Source: an uncultured Dorea sp. (GTDB taxonomy: Bacteria > Bacillota > Clostridia > Lachnospirales > Lachnospiraceae). Taken from it: 11,692 bases of DNA. The translations under genes and the position numbers were made by a program. The notes below the pieces were generated by a model that made no database searches, was not told the origin of the DNA, and saw only the letters and a list, made by a program, of their open reading frames with translations. Below are positions 5,796 through 11,273 of this stretch, piece after piece. Each line of letters begins with the position of its first letter. Positions within the stretch are counted from its first letter, which is position 1. The stretch is taken from assembly GCA_910578495.1 (NCBI GenBank), contig CAJTRE010000001.1, positions 237,169-248,860 of the forward strand. Reading direction: 5' to 3'.

Positions 5796-7292
5796 ATGGA
5801 TATAGTAGAATTTATTGCTAACTATAAAAATCATCCAGTGATGTTTATTGGTACTGGGTTGAGTTTGCGGTATTTGACAAATTCTTATAGTTGGGAAAAT
5901 TTATTAAAGAAAATAGCTTTGGAGTTGAATCCTAATGAGGAATACTATTTGGATATAAAGGCTAAATATATGAAAGGGCAGCATTGTGCTTATGAAAAGG
6001 TAGCTACTGATTTAGAGAAAGATTTTAATGACTACTTGCAAAAAAACAGGAATGGAAAATTTGAACATATTAATGATTTGTTTTATGAAAATATGAAAAA
6101 AGGTATTAATATAAGTCGATTCAAATTGTATATTTCTGATTTGCTTAGTAACGCAGAAATTAAAGATTGCGTATTTGCTGAGATAGCGGAGCTGAAAAAA
6201 GCAAGGAAAAATATAGGTTCTATTATAACAACAAATTATGATAATATGATAGAAGATATATTTTCATTTAATCCCTTGATTGGAAATGATATTTTGCTTA
6301 GCAATCCTTATGGTTCGGTATATAAAATTCATGGTTGCGTATCTTCTCCTGATAAAATTATAATTACAGAAGATGATTACAATAAATTTGATGAAAGATA
6401 TGAATTGATACGGGCGCAATTATTGTCCTTGTTTATACATAACCCTATTATTTTTGTTGGATACAACATTGGGGATAAAAATATAAAAGATATATTAAGG
6501 ACTATATTTTCGTATGTCGATTATAACTCAGAAGAGTCAAAAAAGATTAGAGATAATTTTCTTTTGATAGAATATGAAGAAGGGTTAGATAATACAGAAG
6601 TTGTAGAGCATGATATAGATATAGAGGGATTTCCGACAATACGAATCAATAAATTAAAAACAGATAATTTTGTGGTGCTTTATCAAGCGGTAGCAAATTT
6701 GGTTCTGCCTGTTTCGGCAATGGATATCAGAAAAGTGCAAAGTGTTGTTCGTGAAATCTATTCAGGAGGTAATATAAAAGTTTCCATTACAGAGGATTTG
6801 GATAATTTAAAAAATTCAGATAAGGTATTAGTCGTTGGTTCAAAAAATACTATTAAATATGAATTTCAGACTATATTGGAAATGATGGTTAATTATTTTC
6901 AAATTATAGAAGAATCAAATGCTCAATTATTAAAATTAATCAATAAACAGAAAATTCAAAGCTCTCAATATTTCCCTATATTTGCTTTTTCAGAAATATG
7001 TGAGGAAATTAATGAGGTGGATGCTTTAAAGGAACGCCAAAGCGACAAGATTGAGAATATAATAAAAAATGCGCCAGAAATATGCAGCGGTACACATATT
7101 ACACCGCAGGAAGTGATAGAAGATAAAGCAATTTCTCAGACATATAAAATTATCGAAATAATTTGTTCGATAGTAAACGGAAATATGGAAATGGTAAGTG
7201 TAGAAAATTATTTACGTGCCTTTCCAAATAAACGAAGTACAGATTATCGGAAAGTATTATGTGCTTATGACATGAAGAAATATTCAAATTAA
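5796..7292 (+). CDS. SIR2-domain protein, candidate NAD-consuming defence effector
   Basis: This 498-residue protein has an N-terminal SIR2-like domain, with a glycine-rich NAD motif FIGTGLS (17-23), the TTNYDN motif with Asn147, KIHG with His179 as the likely catalytic histidine, and a GYNIGDKN motif at 222-229. In phage-defence proteins such as ThsA and the DSR proteins, this domain hydrolyses NAD+ and halts growth of infected cells. Residues from about 300 to the end show no recognised domain and probably sense or oligomerise. No membrane segment is seen. The ATG at 5796 is chosen over the upstream in-frame TTG (5781) and ATG (5787), which lie inside vsr; GGAG (5783-5786) sits nine bases upstream. 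The gene is visibly richer in A and T than the restriction genes. No TIR-domain partner is present. Confidence 0.88.
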   Translation: MDIVEFIANYKNHPVMFIGTGLSLRYLTNSYSWENLLKKIALELNPNEEYYLDIKAKYMKGQHCAYEKVATDLEKDFNDYLQKNRNGKFEHINDLFYENMKKGINISRFKLYISDLLSNAEIKDCVFAEIAELKKARKNIGSIITTNYDNMIEDIFSFNPLIGNDILLSNPYGSVYKIHGCVSSPDKIIITEDDYNKFDERYELIRAQLLSLFIHNPIIFVGYNIGDKNIKDILRTIFSYVDYNSEESKKIRDNFLLIEYEEGLDNTEVVEHDIDIEGFPTIRINKLKTDNFVVLYQAVANLVLPVSAMDIRKVQSVVREIYSGGNIKVSITEDLDNLKNSDKVLVVGSKNTIKYEFQTILEMMVNYFQIIEESNAQLLKLINKQKIQSSQYFPIFAFSEICEEINEVDALKERQSDKIENIIKNAPEICSGTHITPQEVIEDKAISQTYKIIEIICSIVNGNMEMVSVENYLRAFPNKRSTDYRKVLCAYDMKKYSN

Positions 7293-7326
7293 TAAACCCA
7301 ATAAATTTATGTGTAATATGGAATTG

Positions 7327-7344
7327 TGACAACAAAATGACAAC
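7327..7344. repeat. TGACAAC direct repeat at 11-base spacing
   Basis: TGACAAC occurs at 7327-7333 and 7338-7344, so the copies lie on the same DNA face one helical turn apart, about 100 bases left of the att-like core. Short direct repeats of this kind serve as arm-type binding sites for tyrosine integrases. Assignment is tentative. Confidence 0.35.
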
Positions 7345-7445
7345 AGAAAATCTGATAGTCCATATTTTATGGATAATCTAAATAATGTTGATACCTTGAG
7401 CTAAATGACATATACAAAATTATTTAAGTCAACGGTTCAAGGAGC

Positions 7446-7457
7446 GAGTGGGAGTAG
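7446..7457 (+). other. guaA-type attachment core (GAGTGGGAGTAG)
   Basis: GAGTGGGAGTAG would encode Glu-Trp-Glu-stop, the usual end of GMP synthase (guaA). The 3' end of guaA is a known target of Tn5801-type integrases with GAGTGGGA as core. Here it lies 57 bases beyond the integrase stop codon, where an element end is expected. The sequence to its left is not guaA coding sequence, so this is either a junction between two elements or an attP-like or secondary site. The match is short and chance is possible. Confidence 0.5.
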
Positions 7458-7469
7458 TCTTGAATGTGT

Positions 7470-7506
7470 CGGAAACCCTTATTTTACTAGGGTTTTCGGC
7501 ATTTTT
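7470..7506 (+). terminator. Rho-independent terminator at the SIR2/integrase convergence
   Basis: CGGAAACCCT (7470-7479) pairs with AGGGTTTTCG (7489-7498), with one G-T mismatch pair, around a 9-base loop. The stem is followed by GCATTTTTT on the plus strand. It would end transcripts coming from the SIR2 operon. On the minus strand no T-tract follows, so it is a poorer stop for the integrase message. Confidence 0.75.
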
Positions 7507-7513
7507 TAATTTT

Positions 7514-8719
7514 CTATTGCATTTTTATTGCATTATTTTCTAAAGTTTCAATATTTAGCTTGATTGGATAATTACTTTTAACTGCCATTGCTTCAGATGA
7601 AATTGCATTTGATTTTTTCACTAGACCTTTCAGTTTGGTTGCCACTTCATAATTGCTGTTAGGATATAGATGTCCGTATGTACCTAGTGTGGTTTCTATA
7701 TCTTCGTGTCCCAAGCGGTCTTTTATGATTAGGGGGTTTTCCCCTAAACTAATCAGCAGAGAAGCGTGAGAATGTCGTAACGCATGAATTTTGATACGGT
7801 GTACATCTGCAAGTTTTGAATACTTTTCAATAGCTCTAGGTATTGCGTGTTTATTTGACGGTGTACCATTGTAGCTTAATATAAAATCTGTTTTGACAAC
7901 TTTTTGTTGAATATTCTTCCAAACAGAAAGTTCATGTAAAGTGTCCTCGTCTAAAACTATTTGACGGACACTTGCTTTTGTTTTAGGCTCAACAAATTTG
8001 TAGTTTTCAAGTGATTTATAATATAGACTCTTTGAAATATCAAGTACGCCTGTTTCAAAGTCAAGGTCAACCCATTGTAATGCACACGCTTCTCCAAAAC
8101 GTAAGCCAGTCATAAAAAGTAGCCATATAGTTATGAATAAGTAATGTTCGTAATAATCGTCAGTATTGATTTGTGATATTACTTTTTCAAATTCTTCAAG
8201 CGTCCAAAAATCTACTTTGACTTTTAACTTCTTCACGTTTCCGATAACTTTAGCAGGATTGCTTTTTACAAGTCCTAAGACGACAGCTCTATCCATAGCC
8301 CTTGAAAACATACCTTGAATTGAACGTACATAATTTTGACCGTACTTTTTTGAAAGTTCTAATTGCCATGCTTGGACTTGTAGAGGTCCGATTTTGTCAA
8401 TTAGCATATTGTCAAAATAATCAAGTCGTGTATCAATAGTATATTTTCGGTTATCATAGGTACTTTCTTTTACCTGCGTTTTGTACCATGGTTTATAGAT
8501 AGTATCAAGATATTCCTTAAAGGTTAAAGTGCTTTTTTCTTTGTTTATTTCATCTGGTTTAGAAACAAGCAATTTAGAATAAGCTGTTTTAGCTTCTTTT
8601 TTTGTTTTAAAGCCACTTTGATACTTTTGAATTTGTTTACCTGTTAAAGTATCATATCCTAAATTTGCTCTGAAATAATAAGTTCCATTGTCAGCTTTTT
8701 TAATAGGGTCTTTTGCCAT
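7514..8719 (-). CDS. int: Tyrosine integrase of a Tn5801/Tn916-like element
   Basis: This 401-residue site-specific recombinase excises and inserts the element. Residues 1-60 form the arm-binding domain (YYFRANLGYDTLTGKQIQKY), 65-155 the SAM-like core-binding domain (LTFKEYLDTIYKPWY), and from about 170 the catalytic domain. Catalytic residues are Arg207 (TGLRFGEA), a lysine near 246-248, His312 and Arg315 (HALRHSHASL), His338 (LGHED) and the nucleophile Tyr348 (TTLGTYGHLYP). The set is complete, so it should be active. The start has GGAGTGAG seven bases upstream. The excisionase gene lies 35 bases upstream and an att-like core 57 bases past the stop. Some ~50 residues follow the catalytic tyrosine, giving a longer tail than many phage integrases. 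Confidence 0.95.
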   Translation of the reverse strand: MAKDPIKKADNGTYYFRANLGYDTLTGKQIQKYQSGFKTKKEAKTAYSKLLVSKPDEINKEKSTLTFKEYLDTIYKPWYKTQVKESTYDNRKYTIDTRLDYFDNMLIDKIGPLQVQAWQLELSKKYGQNYVRSIQGMFSRAMDRAVVLGLVKSNPAKVIGNVKKLKVKVDFWTLEEFEKVISQINTDDYYEHYLFITIWLLFMTGLRFGEACALQWVDLDFETGVLDISKSLYYKSLENYKFVEPKTKASVRQIVLDEDTLHELSVWKNIQQKVVKTDFILSYNGTPSNKHAIPRAIEKYSKLADVHRIKIHALRHSHASLLISLGENPLIIKDRLGHEDIETTLGTYGHLYPNSNYEVATKLKGLVKKSNAISSEAMAVKSNYPIKLNIETLENNAIKMQ

Positions 8720-8754
8720 AATCTCACTCCTTACATAAAATGCAAGAAGTGCAA

Positions 8755-8946
8755 TCAGTTTTTATCTGGTAATGTTATTCCTAAAAGTTCTTCTACGGCT
8801 TCTTTAGGTACTCTATCTAATTTTCTGGATTGATAATATGTATGTCCTTTAGCAATCATAAGTTGTTTAGCTTTTCTTATGATGTCAGTCGCAAAAGATG
8901 TTCCATAACCTAAGTCTATTAAATCTTTCTTTGTTACAGTAATCAT
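8755..8946 (-). CDS. xis: DUF3173-type excisionase
   Basis: This 63-residue basic protein would steer the integrase toward excision. TVTKKDLIDLGYGTSFATDIIRKAKQLMIAKG is the start of a winged-helix/MerR-like fold characteristic of DUF3173 proteins. These proteins sit beside integrases in Tn5801-like elements, in place of the classical Tn916 Xis. The closing KLDRVPKEAVEELLG matches the family's C-terminal helix. I chose the ATG at 8946, preceded by AGGAGG. A frame extending to an ATG at 8961 exists, but it would place that ribosome site inside the gene and lengthen the usual N terminus. The gene is upstream of int on the same strand and almost certainly co-transcribed with it. Confidence 0.85.
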   Translation of the reverse strand: MITVTKKDLIDLGYGTSFATDIIRKAKQLMIAKGHTYYQSRKLDRVPKEAVEELLGITLPDKN

Positions 8947-9405
8947 AGTCCTCCTTTCCATAGACTAGATATGAAAACCTCAATATCATGTCTATCATTA
9001 TATCAGATTATTTGGCAAAACACTCTAAAAAATATTACATTCTTGCATAAATATTGAATTGATGTTACAAGCAGGCAGACGGCTTTGGAAAACTCCGTTA
9101 GTATCTCAACTATTCCCATTCTTGTGGGCAGAACCGCACCATGCGGACGTATCATTATTCTGTGAGTATAGGTCGTGGCAAAGCGACTTTTCCAACAGTC
9201 GCTCTCGGATCACTGCGTGGGTCGCTCGCTTTATTTTGAAAAGGTCGTGGCGTACAGTCCCCGTGGCTCGCTATCTCACAAACGTATCTGTCTGCTTTAT
9301 TCAGTTGTCAAAGAGCTGTGGCGAAAGCGTGTTGCTTTCATGTAAAAGCAGGGGCAGAGCAGGAAAGAGGGGATTGAACAAATCATGCTCTGCGGTTACT
9401 GCTTG
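8947..9405 (-). other. Non-coding, probably structured region between orf8-like gene and xis
   Basis: About 460 bases lie without a credible gene inside what should be a single orf7-orf8-xis-int transcript. Bases about 9065-9370 are visibly richer in G and C than the genes around them. They contain a perfect 7-base stem (AGCGACT 9182-9188 with AGTCGCT 9197-9203), a 9-base direct repeat GGTCGTGGC (9171-9179 and 9243-9251), and recurring GTCGCTC/GGCTCGC motifs. A minus-strand TTGACA (9306-9311) could start an xis-int promoter, though only GATACG is found at the right distance. The plus-strand frame over this region has no ribosome site and unconvincing composition. I see no gene here and favour a structured RNA or recombination-related site. 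Confidence 0.5.
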
Positions 9406-9654
9406 TTATTCTTCTTCGATTTCTAAGGCAATATCAAACCCTAAAATCATTTTGATAAGTGCTTCTCTGATAAGTCCTTTCAATTCCATATCTACAACGA
9501 TATAGACATTTCCATATTCATCATAGAGTGGACGCAGACAGCACTTTGATATGTATGGGTCATAAAATACCAGTATCTTTTCAATCGCTTTTTCGTCCCC
9601 GTCCATAGCCTGCGAAAGCAAATAGTAGGACGATTTCTTAAAAGTCTGCTTCAT
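9406..9654 (-). CDS. Tn916 Orf8-like small helical protein
   Basis: This 82-residue acidic protein sits in the position of Tn916 orf8. The N terminus (YYLLSQAMDGDEKAIEKILVFYDPYISKC) resembles the helix-turn-helix/sigma region 2-like domain found in these small element proteins. After it come a short strand pair (NVYIVVDMELKGLIREALIKMI) and a Glu-rich tail. It starts 3 bases after the sigma-like gene, with GGAGG (9666-9670) inside the end of that gene, so the two are translationally linked. In Tn916 the pair is transcribed toward xis and int and promotes transfer functions when repression is lifted. The molecular role is not known. Confidence 0.78.
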   Translation of the reverse strand: MKQTFKKSSYYLLSQAMDGDEKAIEKILVFYDPYISKCCLRPLYDEYGNVYIVVDMELKGLIREALIKMILGFDIALEIEEE

Positions 9655-9657
9655 TTT

Positions 9658-10077
9658 CTACTTTTCCTCCTTGAGTAATTTTTTCAGAGCTTCTAAAGCA
9701 TGGTATCTACTTCTAAATGCTCCACTTCTTGTAATGTTTAAGATGTCTGCTATCTTTGTGTCGCTTAATTCCAAGAAATAATACATTAAAACATTATTAC
9801 GTTTTCTTTCTGGAAGTTTCTTCAAAGCTTCTGCCAGTTCATCATCATAAACACGAATATCATTACCGCATACATTGAAAATCGTGTAGTCTGTTTCGTA
9901 TTCGTCCCATACAGCCAGTTTTTCAACAACGATTTCTGGAAGTTCACAGAATGGAATTTCTTTTTCTTTTCGTCGTTTCAACCCTTGCTGATAGTCCTTT
10001 ACAACATGACGGATAGCTTTCTTCAAATAACTTTCAAAACGGCATTGAACAGTTTTTTGGAAGTCAGACGGTTTCAT
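9658..10077 (-). CDS. Tn916 Orf7-like sigma-factor-related regulator
   Basis: This 139-residue protein has a C-terminal sigma-70 region 4-like HTH: LAEALKKLPERKRNNVLMYYFLEL, then LSDTKIADILNITRSGAFRSRYHALEALKKLL. It starts MKPSDFQ, as Orf7 proteins of Tn916-type elements do, which is why I take the ATG at 10077 rather than the in-frame GTG at 10086 or TTG at 10080. AAAGGGGGTGAG lies just upstream. It is thought to act with the Orf8-like protein in switching on element transfer and excision genes. It heads the minus-strand operon orf7-orf8-xis-int and diverges from the orf9-like repressor. Two terminators lie upstream, so it needs readthrough or its own promoter within 10078-10172. Confidence 0.85.
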   Translation of the reverse strand: MKPSDFQKTVQCRFESYLKKAIRHVVKDYQQGLKRRKEKEIPFCELPEIVVEKLAVWDEYETDYTIFNVCGNDIRVYDDELAEALKKLPERKRNNVLMYYFLELSDTKIADILNITRSGAFRSRYHALEALKKLLKEEK

Positions 10078-10170
10078 CAATCTCACCCCCTTTCCCGTTA
10101 TGACATGAAAAGCATTTATCCCTCTTTCCGCACCATATAGGGAATGAAAGGTGTGATTTGCTGACTAAAT

Positions 10171-10362
10171 TTACAAAAAAAGTTGAAAAAACTTTTTAAT
10201 AAAGCAAAAACAGCCCATTTGAATGTAACTACACAAACAGACTGTTTTATAAATTCTATTGATATGAAATTTTAATTCTAGCAAAGGGTATGATGATTGT
10301 AATACTAGGGTAAAATATTTATCCAGTTGGGAACGACAGAACATTCTTTCGTATGTAATCAT
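10171..10362 (-). CDS. Doubtful 63-residue leader-type ORF covering tandem terminators
   Basis: This minus-strand ORF starts MITYERMFCRSQLDKY and has a good ribosome site (AAAGGGGGC about seven bases before the ATG). Its 3' half runs straight through both terminator hairpins and stops just after the second. That fits either chance or an attenuation leader whose translation melts the hairpins. In the frame one base away the same DNA reads NVLSFPTG, a stop, then IFYPSITIIIPFARIKISYQ. From memory, that peptide resembles a small annotated Tn916-family ORF, so the region may be a frameshifted relic of it. Low confidence as a real protein. Confidence 0.25.
   Translation of the reverse strand: MITYERMFCRSQLDKYFTLVLQSSYPLLELKFHINRIYKTVCLCSYIQMGCFCFIKKFFQLFL
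10173..10197 (-). terminator. Second tandem terminator upstream of the orf7-like gene
   Basis: AAAAAGTT (10177-10184) pairs with AACTTTTT (10190-10197) across a 5-base loop. On the minus strand the stem runs into a T7 tract. It would stop transcripts arriving from upstream before the sigma-like gene. Confidence 0.6.
10198..10248 (-). terminator. First tandem terminator upstream of the orf7-like gene, 15-bp stem
   Basis: Read on the minus strand, AAAACAGTCTGTTTG (10248 to 10234) pairs with CAAATGGGCTGTTTT (10221 to 10207) over 15 positions, allowing G-U pairs, with a 12-base loop. The tail is TTTTTGCTTTATT. This is the strongest hairpin in the region and a good intrinsic terminator or attenuator. 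Confidence 0.7.
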
Positions 10363-10570
10363 GGTATAAGCCCCCTTTAACCAGAGCCATACCTTTTATA
10401 CTTCCAATGAAAAAGGACAGTTCTGCTCATATCCAAAACCGCCCCGTTATTTTTCAAGACACACAAAAATATATTATCTAGGAACGGTTTTTTTTATTTA
10501 CCGCACACGATAACAGCTTTTGAATTATTACTACATACTATATGCAATTTTAACACATTCTAAATATACA

Positions 10571-10591
10571 TCATGAAGTATAAACTCATGA
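10571..10591. promoter_or_regulatory. Repeated TCATGA palindrome before the repressor gene
   Basis: TCATGA, itself a palindrome, occurs at 10571-10576 and 10586-10591, with the second copy just ahead of the ribosome site AGGTGA (10593-10598). The position suits autoregulation by the HTH protein encoded next. The repeat is short and could be chance. Confidence 0.35.
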
Positions 10592-10604
10592 TAGGTGATT
10601 TAAA

Positions 10605-10940
10605 ATGAGAAAAACAAAAGAAACACATACTTTTGATTTCAAACCGCTAGGGCTGGCAATCAGAGAAGCCCGTGAGGGAGCAGGACTTTTTCGTAATGAT
10701 TTAGGCGATAAGGTATTCTATGGGGAACGCCATATCGCAGATATTGAAAATATCGGGTCGCACCCAAGTTTTCAATTATTCCATGATTTAGTTACCATGT
10801 TCAATATATCAGTTGATGAATATTTCTATCCAGCAGAGAAAGTTGAAAAAAGTACAGCTCGTCGTCAGATAGAAACCTCACTTGATTTATTGAGTGATAA
10901 CGAATTAAAAATCATCAAGGGACAATCAACGGTATCTTGA
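10605..10940 (+). CDS. Tn916 Orf9-like HTH repressor with frameshifted C terminus
   Basis: This 111-residue XRE-family repressor is expected to keep the divergent orf7-orf8-xis-int operon off. The HTH lies around residues 12-66: FKPLGLAIREAREGAGLFRNDLGDKVFYGERHIADIEN, then HPSFQLFHDLVTMFNISVDEYFYP. This strongly recalls Orf9 of Tn916-type elements, which is 117 residues. The start has AGGTGA at the right distance. The end looks altered: after LKIIKG the frame reads QSTVS and stops. With one added base near 10921 it would continue TINGILNSRESKK to a TAA at 10961-10963, giving about 119 residues, the usual length. The DNA-binding part is intact, so repression may survive. Confidence 0.88.
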   Translation: MRKTKETHTFDFKPLGLAIREAREGAGLFRNDLGDKVFYGERHIADIENIGSHPSFQLFHDLVTMFNISVDEYFYPAEKVEKSTARRQIETSLDLLSDNELKIIKGQSTVS

Positions 10941-10998
10941 ACAGCAGAGAGAGCAAAAAGTAATCAGCTTCTTATTCTTTTTTTTCATAGCTTAGACA

Positions 10999-11038
10999 CT
11001 CTTATTTGCTGATCTGCTCCGCAGGTAACAAATAAGAG
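10999..11038. repeat. Perfect 10-bp inverted repeat with nested stem
   Basis: CTCTTATTTG (10999-11008) pairs perfectly with CAAATAAGAG (11029-11038). Inside the loop, CTGC-TCC-GCAG makes a second small stem. Its last three bases are shared with the next hairpin. No T-tract follows on either strand, so it is not a standard terminator. Confidence 0.6.
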
Positions 11039-11080
11039 CCGACAATCTATAAGTTACAATAACCTACAAATTATCGGCTC
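11036..11080 (-). terminator. Hairpin at the end of the KTR gene
   Basis: GAGCCGACAAT (11036-11046) pairs with ATTATCGGCTC (11070-11080) at 10 of 11 positions. It overlaps the stop codon of the minus-strand KTR gene and lies between convergent genes. It probably terminates or stabilises the message, although a clear T-tract is missing. Confidence 0.5.
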
Positions 11081-11259
11081 TGCGTCTTAGCGTCTGGCTC
11101 TTTGATAATAGTTACTCTTCCATGTTCTATATTGATTAAAGTTTCCGTCTTACACTTTGGACAGAACAAAGGGAAATTTACCAGTTCCGTATCTTTTCGC
11201 ACTTTAGTTCGTGTCTTATTATTGCAAATGGGGCATAATACCCATGACTGCATTTCCAT
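11071..11259 (-). CDS. Cysteine-rich KTR protein (Tn916 Orf6-like)
   Basis: This 62-residue zinc-ribbon-like protein has two CPxC pairs, CPIC (residues 9-12) and CPKC (33-36), separated by the NKTRTKVRKDTELVNFPLF segment that gives the family its name. The closing IIKEPDAKTQSR is strongly conserved in Tn916-family elements, where this gene follows tet(M). The function is unknown; a small metal- or nucleic-acid-binding protein is the natural guess. I start it at the ATG at 11259, preceded by GGTGGTG. An upstream in-frame ATG at 11292 would put that ribosome site inside the gene and overlap its neighbour. It sits 14 bases after the GyrI-domain gene, so the two are probably co-transcribed. Confidence 0.87.
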   Translation of the reverse strand: MEMQSWVLCPICNNKTRTKVRKDTELVNFPLFCPKCKTETLINIEHGRVTIIKEPDAKTQSR

Positions 11260-11273
11260 TGAAACACCACCTT

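Larger units (their letters stand above)
10078..10604. promoter_or_regulatory. Regulatory region between orf7-like gene and orf9-like repressor
   Basis: This ~525-base AT-rich interval holds the controls for the transfer/excision operon on the minus strand and for the repressor on the plus strand. Visible items are two tandem minus-strand terminators (10173-10197 and 10198-10248), a short minus-strand ORF across them (10171-10362), a plus-strand terminator-like hairpin (arms 10435-10441 and 10485-10491 followed by T8), and a TCATGA repeat just before the repressor. In Tn916 the equivalent region is where Orf9 represses orf7 transcription. I could not assign clean promoter hexamers. Confidence 0.6.

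Noticed and set aside
9059..9505. 148-codon plus-strand ORF (MLQAGRRLWKTPLVSQLF...)
   Set aside because: It has no good ribosome site, runs over the end of the orf8-like gene on the other strand, has Ser/Arg-rich unconvincing composition, and covers the repeat-rich block. Similar frames may be annotated in related elements, but I see no coding support here.
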